A stretch of 64,000 nt of DNA from assembly GCA_029204225.1 (NCBI GenBank), contig CM055105.1, positions 18,269,226 through 18,333,225 of the forward strand, in the 5' to 3' direction. The notes below the pieces were generated by a model. The model was not told where the DNA came from and ran no database searches. It saw nothing but the letters and a program-made list of their open reading frames with translations. How positions within the stretch are numbered: the stretch's first letter is position 1; every line of letters starts with the position of its first letter. This DNA is from Diphasiastrum complanatum (taxonomy: Eukaryota; Streptophyta; Lycopodiopsida; Lycopodiales; Lycopodiaceae). Of this stretch, positions 1 to 12,022 are shown in pieces. Both the position numbers and the translations under genes were made by a program.

Positions 1-610
1 AATCTAGGTTAACTTATGGAATTTAGAGAGAGAAGGAATAAATCCAACAGTGGGGATACCTCTGGATCCAAATATATCATTTACCATAGAGATGTGTCCT
101 AGTAAATGAACAAGAGAGGGAGTCCATGAAGAAGAATCCATACAGAGGATTGATTGGAAGCTTGATGTATGCTATGGTGTGTACAAGGCCAGACATAGTA
201 GTGGCAATCACCGAACTCAGTCAATTCCTAGTGAATCCTAGAGATGAACATTGGGAAGCAGCAAAAAGGGTAGTCAAGTAAGGCCAGACATAGTAGTGGC
301 AGTCACCAAACTCAATCAATTTCTGGTGAATCCTAGAGATGAACATTGGGAAGCATCAAAATGAGTAGTCAAGTATTTGAAAGGTACTGAAGGACTTGGA
401 CTTGAATACAATGCCACCAATGAGCCAATACCTCAAAGATGGTTCTTTACAATGATAATTACGGCTAGAGCAAACATATAGGCATCGAGTATCACTTTGT
501 CATAGATTTAGTCCAACAAGAGAGACTTAATCTAAAATTTTGTTCAACCACGTTTATGCTTGCTGATATTATGACTATAGCATTAGTTAAACATAGATTT
601 TCATATTTGA
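1..610 (+). pseudogene. Ty1-copia polyprotein fragment (RT/RNase H end)
   Basis: Reading + frames around 125-280 gives a copia-like segment with the motif GLIGSLMYAM followed by RPDIVVAI, the region between reverse transcriptase and RNase H. Around 480-610 another frame gives YHFIRDLVQQ and LADIMT.ALVK, the end of copia RNase H. Frames are broken by a 95-bp duplication and by deletions between the two parts, so this is a dead remnant. The 5' part lies outside the window and no LTR was identified. The copia assignment is solid; the exact ends are not. Confidence 0.7.
185..374 (+). repeat. 95-bp tandem duplication inside the copia fragment
   Basis: Two adjacent diverged copies (185-279 and 280-374), both starting AAGGCCAGACATAGTAGTGG. 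The period of 95 is not a multiple of three, so the duplication shifts the reading frame of the copia remnant. Confidence 0.75.
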
Positions 611-1913
611 GAGGAATGATAGGTTTAGGAGAGATTAAGGATAGTGTGAATAAATAGTAATGGAGACTGTGAAGTGAGAGAGGGTTTGTTGATCCATGGT
701 TGCATTTCACACCATGCCATGCCACCACATTCACGGCATGCAAATGGCCACTTCTTGGCATGCAATTTTTGTAGGGCGTTATCGCCTGTTTCTTGATGCA
801 CAGTTTAATAGAATATATATGAAATCAAATGTGTGGTTCGCAAATCAAATGTGCTTTTTGTGATATCATTGTTCTTGCTTCCTCGGTACGATTGATGTCT
901 TGTTCATGAATGATTGATGTTGATAATCATTAATGCTTTAATGTTGGATGCCATTTGTTAACAATTCATAGATCTTGTTCAACAAGTAGGATTCGCAAAT
1001 GGGTGCCATATGGAGCATTTCTTGTGCCAAGATGGTGAGGATTTGAATCCTTATTTTGAAACATCGTTGGAACTTGGAGCTCATGACCTCCTTCTTGTTG
1101 GCTTTGTGTTTGCGTGCGGGTGAAGAAGCCAATGTGAATTATTATGCAGTTGGTGAATTTTTGACCTTTTTCTGATATTCAGTACTAGTACCACTACTAA
1201 AGTATGTAGATTTTCACTTTTACGTTGGTGACGACAATTCTGAAGTGGGATGATGAACGTACAGGCATCTTGTGATGATGTGATTTGCTGGGATGCAGGG
1301 ACGTCTTCGTTGGTATCAGGGAGGTGGATGCCGGAGAGGAGGGCAGAGGAGGGAGGTGGATGATTGAGAGGAGGGAGGTGGATGATTGCACCTCTCCAGC
1401 ACGCACCACCTGACCACTGTTCAATTAACGTGGCCCACTACAGAGACAGATAGTCTATTTTTCAAATCAGTGATTTGTTTTTGGTTCCTACTTGTTCTGA
1501 AGACGGGGTCTTATACAAACCTGCAAGCTGCTGACCGTAGTTAACGATGAGACTACACCCAAAAATTATCGACCCAAAGGCTGCTGGAGCTTTGGGACCC
1601 TGTGATTAGGATTCAGTGAGGAGATTTCTGATTGAATTTTCTTGGATATAGGGCTATTTCTAAGATGGGTTCATGGCGATATTGCATTTGATACTTTTCC
1701 AAAGAAAAGCCAAAATTCCCACAAACTTCTTAGTACCGTGGTTCCCTCAGTGCGCTGAATTTCATTGATAATCCGGAAAATATTGCTTCGGATATGAAGC
1801 TCCTCAAACTTGGCCAGTCAGGGAATTGATGCAAGCATTCAAATAGTGTTATTCAGCAGCTGTTCAATTCCTATGGGAGTAAAATTATAGATCAAAATTT
1901 CCAATCTGAAGCA
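611..1913. other. Non-coding upstream region of the polyol transporter
   Basis: No supported gene. It holds a short GAGGAGGGAGGTGGATGATTG-type imperfect duplication near 1350-1390. The bases around the transporter start (AAGCAATGGCT) fit a plant initiation context. I could not place a convincing TATA box. Confidence 0.4.
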
Positions 1914-3590
1914 ATGGCTGAGAACGAGCTAATGGCTGCTGAAGGAGTGATCGGAGTGATCGACATCACCAAAAAGAGGAAGCTACGCTCAGTAACTTAC
2001 TATGCAGTAATAGCATCTATAGGCTCCGCCATGTCTGGCTACTGTAAGCCACTACTTCCAACTTATCTCAGCTTATTTCTTCTTCAAATAGTGAAGCATA
2101 GGCTTAATCACTAAAGGACATGTTAGCGGCAATTTCTAATACGATTTTTAGAAAATGCAGGTAGCGGAGTTATGAGCGGAGCAGTGCTATTCATCAAAGA
2201 AGATCTGAGTATCAACGAGGCTCAGGAAGAGATGCTGATCGGCTCTTTGATTCTAGTTTCCATAGTCGGAAACCTGATTGCTGGTCTGCTAGCGGACAAA
2301 ATGGGGCGAAAGAAGACGCTACTTCTTGGTGCCATCATTGTTATGGCTGGGTGCTCGATTATGGGGATAGCTCCATCATATGTTTTTCTTTTCCTGGGGC
2401 GTTTGCTAACAGGAATCGGATACGGCTTCCCTCTTTCTATAGTACCTCTCTACATTGCAGAGGTTTCTCCTCCGGAAAGCCGAGGGAGCCTTCTATCCAT
2501 CCCAGAAATTTTCGTCAATTCTGGAATACTTCTCGGATATGTTTCTAGCTTCTGTCTCGCGCCGCTGCCTGTGTTCATCAACTGGAGGTTGATGCTTGGC
2601 CTCGGGGGAGTGCTTGGCTTCATTCTCGCCTGCGGTTCCTTAGTCATCCCCGAGTCTCCGCGCTGGCTCGTTCTCCGGGACAGGATCGACGAGGCCTTTG
2701 AGATTCTGGTCAACACCTCTTGCAACGAACGAGAAGCTGAATTGAGGCTGGCTCAGATCATGATGGCAGCTGATGATCCTCCAACGCATACAGATACAGA
2801 GTCTGCAGAATTAAAGCCAGAATTTCTGCCCAAAGCTACAGCAATCCTTGAAAAAGGTGGGAATATAGAAGCTACCCATCCATTGCTGCACCAGAAGCAC
2901 GAGCATAAACTGGGAGATGCATGGTCGGAGCTTCTGCGGCCCAATCCGGAAGTGCGAAGAGCTCTTCTCGCAGCTGTAGGCCTTCAGTTCTTCCAACAAG
3001 CATCTGGAATTGCGCCGATCATTTATTACCTCCCATCCATCTTCGAAAGAGCCCACTTCAAGAGCAAAGTAGGCAGTCTGGGCGCTACAGTGGCAGTAGG
3101 ATTAACCAAGACCTTGTTCATTTCAGTAGCTACAGCTTTCCTGGATCGATCAGGGCGTCGGCCGCTGCTTTTCATCAGCTGCGTTGGCATGGCTTTGTCT
3201 ATGGCAACCCTTGCCATGGGCTTCTATTTTCTAGATTGGATCTCTGCATCAGAAACCATTTGGTCAGCTAATCTCCCGGGAGTCCTAGCTCTATGCTCCA
3301 GCTGCTCGTTTGTAGCGTTTTTCTCCGTGGGAATGGGACCGATCTCCGGCTCGCTGTTGCCTGCAGAACTCTTTCCCTTGAGATTGAGAGCTCAAGGACT
3401 TAGCCTAACTATGGCCTGCAACAGACTATTTAGTGGGCTCATCTCTCTCTCTTTCCTAACCATTCTGACGATGCTCACTCCTGCAGGCACATTCTTCCTA
3501 TTTGCATTGATCTCTGCCTTATCCATTCCTTTTTTCTACTTGGTCATTCCAGAAACCAAAGGCCAAATTTTGGAAGAAATCAGCGCATAG
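1914..3590 (+). CDS. Polyol/monosaccharide transporter (PLT/PMT type, MFS sugar porter), two exons
   Basis: Exons 1914-2043 and 2161-3590, separated by a 117-bp GT-AG intron (2044-2160), give 519 residues, a normal length for plant PLT proteins. Sugar-porter signatures in order: GLLADKMGRKK (about 85-95), PESRG in the first half, PESPRWL (about 207-213), QFFQQASGI (about 319-327), LDRSGRRPLL (about 371-380), PAELFPLRLRAQG (about 444-456) and PETKG (about 507-511). A hydrophilic central loop lies between about 230 and 300, and about 12 hydrophobic segments are visible. Known family members are proton-coupled plasma-membrane importers of linear polyols, inositol and monosaccharides; substrate cannot be read here. 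The start is the first ATG of exon 1 and the intron phase joins cleanly. Odd point: the TM1 motif usually written GYDxGVMSG reads GYCSGVMSG across the splice junction, so the Asp is missing. No frameshift or stop is seen. Confidence 0.9.
2044..2160 (+). other. Intron 1 of the polyol transporter
   Basis: Donor T|GTAAGC and acceptor TGCAG|GT. It splits a codon after its first base (T|GT), at the TM1 motif. The last exon base is T rather than the preferred G. Other AG acceptors nearby would create stops in the downstream frame. Confidence 0.8.
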
Positions 3591-5005
3591 CTTGAAGTTT
3601 TGCCAAAGCTTTCATCTGCCGTGGTGGATTATAATTCACTTTACAGATCATCCCCAGCTGTATTCCTGTAATTACTTCTCTCAAGGTTTGACCGTCGCAC
3701 TATAATTCTTCTTCTCCTACGCTATTCATGTTTTGCTGATTTTCAGCTCCATTCAGCAATTGCTACTCTATTATTGATGTCAAAAAATGGAAGCTGACGG
3801 AAATTGAATCAAATTGTGGTGGACTTGGTGTTGGGACTGGAGTTACATCTTCATTGCTAGTAGTCTAATTGTCTATGCCATCCATAAGAAAACATACAAT
3901 ACTTCTTATTATCATCAGATTGTGTAAGCTATTTGCTGTTTCAATGTGCGAGTCTGGCTATATGAATTGCCGATTTCAGTCTCGTGTCATCCAGAAAACG
4001 ACTTATAAATTCACTTGTGAGATATCAGCGTACTGGGCATCTGGCATTTCCTTTCCTTCTTCATGCAAACGTTTGTAAAAATCCAACATATACTTAACGA
4101 AGATATGATAAGAGAAACAAAAGCCATCTCTCCTTTCTTCGAACATGACAACACTTGCTGTATATTTCGTAAGCTGTAAAGTAGAGGTGATAGATATATG
4201 ATGAGATTTCGAAGATGTCATAGATATCCAGCTGCACTGACAGCAAGTGAATGCATCACCAGATTATTAAAAACTTTGTCACAGTTTCTTTCACTTATCT
4301 TTTAAGAAACATTAAATACCCTAATTCCGCCTCACTTAGACCTCTTCGGGGCTATAGATGGCGAGCTCACATGGGGCAAATTTGTGAGCCACTTCGTTGC
4401 ACTCCAGTTGATGCCCATGGGGCAAATTTGTGAGCCACTTCCTTGCACTCCAGTTGCTTATACTACCATAACCGAGATGTGCATTTTGAATAGTGACTTC
4501 AAAGGACCTTTTTTACCTACTCTCTAAAATGCCCTAATCTCTCGAATTGTGAATCACATCACATCCACGTTTATTGACCATGGGGAGTTGTTCTTAAGGG
4601 CATGGGCTTTAAGGTTTATCAAACAAGTTATAGGCTAAGAAAACTGCATGCCCTTGGGCTTTCCCTCGAATGTGAGCTCAAGTTCTCTTGCTAATGCAGG
4701 TCTTAAAAACATGTGGCCATTGTTGTTTGGTGTTTCATGTGTCATTGGGCTTGGTATTCTTGGTATTTGCAAGATGCATTCCATGTTGAAGGCCTATTTA
4801 TCTTTCAAAGAAAATCTAAAAAATCATTGCCATATAGTGTCAATCGAAAGGCCAACTTAAATATAACTCTTTTGTAAGAAAGGTCAAATTTCATAAAAGG
4901 TCCTAATCTAAGAAACCTTTTCTTAGAATAAAACAAACTTAAGTCTTGTATTTAGAAAGGCCTAAATCTTCTTAACAGAACAGAAATAAAGTGTGCTCAA
5001 GAATA
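3591..5005. other. 3' flank of the transporter, no gene seen
   Basis: No supported coding region; short ORFs show no family motif. The transporter 3' UTR presumably occupies the first few hundred bases. The only structure noted is the 46-bp duplication listed separately. Confidence 0.4.
4370..4457 (+). repeat. 46-bp tandem duplication
   Basis: Two near-identical units starting CATGGGGCAAATTTGTGAGC (4370 and 4416), differing at single bases. Confidence 0.8.
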
Positions 5006-5346
5006 GGGGTGGTGAGGATTGCACCACTGCATCCCTTGATATGGTGTAAGGAGTGCATGTGGTGCACTCCTTAAGAAGAGTCAGAGAAGCCTCTCGCTTG
5101 CATATCCATGAACTTACACTTCTATAAAGAGCTTTTGTTGTAGTCAAGAGACACACCCCCCTCGTCATCTAGGGATTAAGGCTACTTGAGAGTTGCAGAT
5201 CATGACAACTTTGGATGAGGGTGGGGCATTCACTACATAGAAGTGTTAAGTTACTGGATATGCCAACTAGAACCTTCTACAAGTCTCCTTAAGGTGCACT
5301 CCTTGTATCATGTCAAGGAGTGCAGCGGTGCAATCCTCACCACTCC
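5006..5346. mobile_element. MITE-like element with long terminal inverted repeats
   Basis: The left end (5006-about 5078) contains GGTGGTGAGGATTGCACC and AAGGAGTGCA. The right end (about 5288-5346) carries the inverse of the same blocks, so the ends form inverted repeats of about 50 bp with small differences. Interior about 210 bp, no coding capacity. I could not settle a target-site duplication, so the superfamily stays open. Confidence 0.6.
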
Positions 5347-5687
5347 TAAGATTTCAATTATTCCAACATTCGAAATGATCCAAACTTGACCAAGGAACCG
5401 AAATCACCCACCCATCTACTGACAGATGGGTGATTCCAACCCCGTTTTTGGAAGTTCAAAGTGAATAGAGACAAGATACTATGCTAAATATTTCAAGTTC
5501 AATGCTCATGCATATGTGATCTAGTTCAAAGTATTGGAATGTTTTCTACAGAAGCTTGCCACTTTCACAAATTTTTCAAGCTCAAGAGACTGAAGTTTCA
5601 GAGCCTTTACTAGGTTCTTCTAGAAGTGAAAACATATGTTAAATCCATAAATAAAAAGTCAAAGTTAGTAGAAATAGTTGCAAGAAT

Positions 5688-6487
<800 letters not shown>

Positions 6488-7147
6488 GTGGCACTATTGC
6501 CGGAGATAGGTTTCACTAACTAGTTTAGTTGCATTTTTGGTTGTTTTTGTTTTTTTAGAGTGTTTTTAGATGGTTTTTGGGGTAGAGTTAGTTTGTTTTG
6601 TGTGATTTCATGTGCTTGGACTATTCTGAGCTAGCGGAGGAGGTGTGAGAGTGTTATGTCTATGTCCTGTACAAGGGAATCGGAATAATTCCTGACTTGG
6701 ATAGCCGATCACTCCAGTTTGTATGTGGTTATTAGTTATGTTACGTTGTTCTAGACGTGGTCGTCACAAGTAATTAATAATCATATGAGGGCCCAGACGT
6801 ATAATTGGACATAGGAGCACATGCATGGTGAATGATTGCTTTAATGCAAGAATAGGAGGTCAATAGCTCAATATAGGTTGCATGGGGATCCTAGGAGGAA
6901 TATTCTCTCTCTCCTGGAGAAAATATATCCTATGGAAACTCACCAACACCATCGCCCTATTGTGAATTCGGTTTCTTGAGCCAGTTTCTCCTCTCCTCTC
7001 TTGTATTCTCCATTGTGGCTTGGAGGTGGATTGGTTAGGGTATTGACTAGCCTCTCCATATTGGTTGGGTGGTTCATGCTCCACAGGTGTCCTTTTGGTT
7101 TGCATGTGACATGATTCTTGAAGATCTTCACTTGGCGATCGTTATAG

Positions 7148-7159
7148 TGGTATCAAAGC
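7148..7159 (+). other. Primer-binding site, initiator-Met tRNA type
   Basis: TGGTATCAAAGC differs by one base from the usual plant TGGTATCAGAGC and lies upstream of the gypsy gag at 8696. The preceding LTR should end just before it, but its start was not resolved. Confidence 0.55.
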
Positions 7160-8695
7160 TTGGATCACATCTACCAAGAGGTGGGCCTTGACGATCTTGG
7201 ATTTTTGTAGTTTCTTTGGTGTGTATCTTTGCTTATTCTTCTAGGTGGTGGAATTCACATCCAAGTAGGTGGCTTCTCATATCCTTGGTGTACTTTCAGC
7301 CTAAAGATCATAATTGTGGATTTGCTCCATGAATTTTGATGGAAATCATAGAATTTTTTATGAATTTAGTGAATTTTTCACCTAGAATTCATAGTTTTTG
7401 CTTGGAATTGATCATAGGATCTGGTGTAGTATGTTTTTCAAATTGTACTTGCTGTTTTACAGTCATTAATAATAAGATTTAATGATTGCATGATGTTTGA
7501 ATAGTCAAAATGTTGATTAGATAGTGATTTTGGACCAAAAATTGGATTTTTTGGACCATAAATGGGCTATAGGAACCTTGTTTGACTAGAATCAGAACTT
7601 TTCATGCTTGCATGCAATGGATTTAAAGGGATTAGGATCATATTGCACTTATTTCTGGATTTATCCCACAAAGTTTGGTCAAAAAACAAGGTTTTTTGAT
7701 GATTTTTGGACTAATTTTGTGGTAGATCTCAAAATTCTCAGCCAATAGTTGGTAAGCACGTTTTCAAAGATGTAATGAAGCTATCCTAGGGCTTCCATGA
7801 AGTTTGGTTAGGATTAGACACCATTACAGAGCTCAAAACCTTAAAAAATGCTGTATTTTTGGTGATTTTTGGGCATGAATACCTCTTAAATGGGGGTCTA
7901 AACCTATTGGTTCTCAATACAAGCTTAAAGATATGATGGATTGCCTATGTTTTGAGCCATCATGCATCCATTCTGGATAGATGTGCATTAGACACCATCA
8001 TATTGAAGTTTTGCTTGTTGAAGGAGGCCAAAAATGCATCTTTTGCATGATCTGAGCTTATGATTGCTTGTTGGACCTGTTAGAAGCTTCTATGCCTCTC
8101 TAATGAACCTTAGTAGAGTGCTTGTAACCTCTAGTCCAAGGCTTATTGGTATGGAGTGCAATTTTTTATGATACAACCTTCCCAAAGTGTGCCCTCCTAC
8201 CTGATTTTTGTCCATTTACAGCTCGCACATGTGAAGCCTAGGTGGTAGGGTGATGTGGCAAGTGCCTTGTAGACCCACTCTCCCTTCGTATGGTGCTTTA
8301 CAGTGACCAATCTGGTGTCCTATAGAGAAAGTTATGGCCATCTGAAGTTTGGCAATTTTTGAACTAAAATTTGCAAAATTTTGATGTTCTGATGCATGCA
8401 AGCTTGTAATTCGGTGTAGTGCTTGTGACAGTGCCTGTGATTTGTAAAATCGATTTTCCTAGTTGGTCTATTTCAGTCGGATTTCGAAAATTCTAGGGTT
8501 TCATAAAATTTTAGACTTGGTCCTAAAAGTTGTTGTTTAATCAGTTTGATATTGATTTTGCGAAGTTTTGGCTCTAATTGAGTGAAAGACCTTGCTGAGT
8601 AATGTCGGCCAGTTATGAGGTTCTGAACTTTTCACTTATTAGTTGATGATTGGATCTCGACTAATTAAGCTAATTTTGCATGTTAGGAAATCAAT
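7160..8695 (+). other. Gypsy leader region, non-coding
   Basis: An AT-rich stretch between the PBS and gag start, with no coding signal on either strand. A leader of about 1.5 kb is plausible for the gypsy element that follows. Confidence 0.4.
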
Positions 8696-9597
8696 ATGGC
8701 AGATGATATTGCAAATGCAGCTCTTGATGGTTAGGTGCCAATGCCTACCTATCTGCAAATTTGCCAGTCATTAAGTCAAGCGCTTAATGACATAAACAAC
8801 AAGAACACTTTAAGGGATCAACAAATGGAAGTACTGTTGCATCAAGTGAAAACTTTATCTGCACCGAATTTGGGCTTTCAGCCTGAACCTTTTTTGGGGG
8901 AGAAGAAAGAGAAAAAACCTGAAGTTGTGGATGACTGGTTAACCAAGTGGACCAGTTATTTTAATCTACACAAAATTCCTGAAGAAAAAAAAATTGAGAG
9001 TATTATTATGTTCTTCCATGGGAAAGCTTCGTCGTGGTGGCGTGACTTGCAACCTAAACCTACCACATGATGGGATGAGTTTATGGAAGTGTTCAGAAGG
9101 TCGTTTGTGGTTGTGGACGACTCAGATTTCTACCAAAGATTTGTTAATTGCAAAATAGGTACTCGGAGTTTAGACTCGTACTTGCAAGATTTTTTGGATT
9201 TATGGAATAAATTTCTCTCATTCGATGCAAAACTGGCACTGTGGCAGTTTATCCTAGGCACAGCTGCTTGTAGATTATCAGAATGAGTGTAAGCGTAATG
9301 TGTTTCAAACTTTTGATGACATTGTATGAGTCGCGAAAGCGTATGATTCCATAGTGGTGGCATCTAGGAAGCAATTACAGGCTAATCCATCTGGATCATC
9401 TAGACCTAGCCAGAAGAAAGGAAAGAAAAGAATTCATGGTAGCAAAAAATACAAGTATTTTGACGAACTAGATCAAGCTGCATCTGAGTTTAGACAAAAA
9501 AAAAGCGGTTGTCCTGGAAAAAGACAAGAAGGACCAATGTGTGTTTCCATTGCAATTCTGCTTGGAATGAAAGAAAGGAGCAGCTCAAATGATTTAG
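8696..9597 (+). pseudogene. Ty3-gypsy gag remnant
   Basis: The ATG at 8696 is followed by an in-frame TAG after 12 codons. Downstream frames give a gag-like core with DDWLTKWTSYF, GKASSWWRDL and, after a stop at 9068-9070, FMEVFRRSF and SYLQDFLDLW. A basic stretch follows at 9354-9530. No clean CCHC knuckle is visible. At least three breaks make it non-functional. Capsid-type gag proteins package the element RNA. Confidence 0.75.
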
Positions 9598-10164
9598 ATG
9601 CCAGGTAAAGAAAATCTTAAGTTGGAAATTAAAAAAGTCAATTGTGAGTGTGATTGTTCTTTTAGTACTACTTCATTCTTGTCAAATGATTTATTTCGTT
9701 TCAAAGGCACTATGAATGGACATGAAGCTAGTATTTTAGTGGACAGTGGATCTACTCATAATTTCATTAACTCTACTCTTGTGCAGAAACTCGGCCTGAA
9801 AACTGAAGCCAGTAACCATAGATATCAAGTATATCTAGCTTCAGGTGCGAAGTTGGAGATGTGGGATGTTAAAGTTCCAAGACTTCCAGTTTGGTTCCAA
9901 GATTATAGAGAGTTAATAGATTTCCATGTTTTAGATTTAGCGCATAGGGACATAATTTTAGAATACGAGTGGTTATTAAAAAAACATCTTGAGATAGAGT
10001 TTGAGAAGCATGTTCTCTCTTTTCAGGAGGGTAAAGAAATAGTTACATTGTTTGGAGACAATTTTGTACATCCATATGGGATGAGCCCATTTGCTAATAT
10101 TCGCAGTATGAAGCTTATTCTTTATTTTCTAAGCCAATTTTGGATTTATCTGAAATGCATCTAA
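9598..10164 (+). pseudogene. Ty3-gypsy aspartic protease segment
   Basis: A 188-residue open stretch includes ILVDSGSTHNFI, the DSG-type active site of retroviral-like aspartic proteases, followed by a protease fold region (LGLKTEA, VLDLAHRDIIL). It sits between gag and RT in the usual gypsy order. It is open itself but cut off from the RT frame. Confidence 0.8.
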
Positions 10165-10600
10165 GTAGTTGTAAATTTTCAAAGATTCTTAACTTTGTAG
10201 ACTTAGATCAGGAGCAAATTGAGAAGAATAAAATATTGTTCAAATTTAAAGATATATTTTCAGCTAAATTACCTCATGGAATATCGCCGTCCAGATTAGT
10301 AGACCATAAGATAGAGTTAATTCCAAGTAGTCACCCTATCTCTAGACAACCTTACAAGTTCTCTCAAAAAGAAGAGATAGAGATTACTAAGAAAATTGAA
10401 AATTACCTAAAGAGAGAATCGAAGAAAGATGGAGGCTTCAGGTTGTGTGTGGACTACAAGGGGTTGAATAAGGTAACTATTAAAAATAAATATCCTTTGC
10501 CTCGTATGGATGATCTGGTAGATCAATTAGGTGAGCTAAATACTTCACAAAGATAGATCTTAGAACCAGATATCTTCATATTAGGATTCATCTGGATGAT
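10165..10600 (+). pseudogene. Ty3-gypsy RT, first (deleted) copy
   Basis: It encodes [17 protein letters not shown], then [20 protein letters not shown] and [13 protein letters not shown], the start of gypsy RT. Compared with the following copy about 47 bp is missing near 10410 and the frame ends at 10556. Confidence 0.75.
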
Positions 10601-11235
10601 GTGCAAAATTGTCTCCAAGCAATATTTTCTGAATTCAAAGATGTCTTTTCAGTTGAATTACCTCATGGAATACCGCCATCTAGATCGGTAGACCATAAGA
10701 TAGAGTTAATTCAAAGTAGTCACCCTATTTCTAGACAACTTCACAGGTTCTCTCAAAAAGAAGAGATAGAGATTACTAAGCAAGTTGAAATTACCTGAAG
10801 ATGGGTCGTATTCAGCCAAGTAAGTCACCTTGGGGTACTCTTGTTCTTCTTAAATCGAAGAAAGATGGAGGCTTTAGGTTGTGTGTGGACTACAAGGGGT
10901 TGAATAAGGTAACTATTACAAATTAATATCCTTTGCCTCGTATGGATGATCTGGTAGATCGATTAGGTGTAGCTAAATACTTCACAAAGATAGATCTTAG
11001 AACCGGATATCATCATATTAGGATTCATCCAAATGATGTGCAAAAGACAGGTTTTTGGACGAGATTCGGTCATTATGAATTTCTCATGTTTTCTTTTGGG
11101 CTGACCAATGCACCTGCTACATTTCAATAGATGATGAACGATCATTTTCGTCCATATCTGGGTCAATGTGTAGTTGTATTCTTAGATAATATCCTCATCT
11201 ATAGTAGAACACTTAAGGAGCATTTGTATCAACTT
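10601..11235 (+). pseudogene. Ty3-gypsy RT, second copy
   Basis: It repeats the same RT beginning ([26 protein letters not shown]) and continues through [15 protein letters not shown] and [13 protein letters not shown]. The catalytic Y/FxDD box reads VVFLDN, with the second Asp replaced by Asn. In-frame stops follow EIT at 10796 and FQ at 11128. Confidence 0.8.
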
Positions 11236-11941
11236 TACTGTCTTGAGAATTCTCAGAAGAGAGAAGTTGTATGCTAAGAAATCTAAATGTGAACTCTTTA
11301 AGCATGAGTTGTTGTACCTCGGTCATAAGATCACCGGTACTAGATTGGAGATTGGCGAGAGTAGGGTCAAGACATTGTTTGAGTGGCCGATACCGAAGAC
11401 GGTTATAGAAGTTAAATCTTTTCTCGGTTTTACAGTTTTCTTTCATAAGTCAATTGAGGATTATGCAAAAGTGGCAGCACCATTAAATAATTTGACTAAA
11501 GGCAAAGTTAACAAAAAGAAAAAGAGAGGTCAACCTAGTGAGCCTATTGAGTGGAATGGTGAATTGAACCAATGCTTTGAGAAACTCAAGCAAATGGTTG
11601 CTCAGCTCCAGTGTTACAGATCGCGCATCCTAATATACCTTACGTCGTGAGAACTGACGCAAGTGATTCGGTGATAGGGGCAGTTCTTCTACGGGATGAT
11701 AGGCCGGTAGCGTTTGAAAGCAAGAAACTCACGGGGCCTCAATTGCGTTATAGAACTCGGGAGAAAGAGTTATTTGTTGTGATACATGCACTTAAAACTT
11801 GGAGGCATTGACTTTATGGTAGTTAGTTTATAGTGTATACAGATCACCAACCTCAAAAGTACTTTTGTAACTAGAATGATTTGAAGGGTCATAAAGCTCG
11901 CTGGACTGAGCTTATGCAACTGATGTACGGTTTTCAACCTA
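11236..11941 (+). pseudogene. Ty3-gypsy RT connection and RNase H, truncated
   Basis: Shows YLGHKITGTRLEI and a FLGF...HKSI segment (connection), then VRTDASDSVIGAVL and REKELFVVIHALKTWRH (RNase H). The reading ends near FQPRSPVNV at about 11941, where CACTA-like sequence begins. Integrase and the 3' LTR are absent, so the element is truncated by or beside the CACTA insertion. Confidence 0.75.
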
Positions 11942-12022
11942 GATCTCCAGTAAATGTGAATATAAAAAAAGTTGAATGCAAGTGAATTTAAGTATTAATA
12001 ATCATAAATCATTCTCATCATT

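Noticed and set aside
1914-2114. Stand-alone 66-residue protein at the transporter exon 1
   Set aside because: The frame runs into an intron; the GT at 2044 and in-phase join at 2161 make it the first exon of the transporter.
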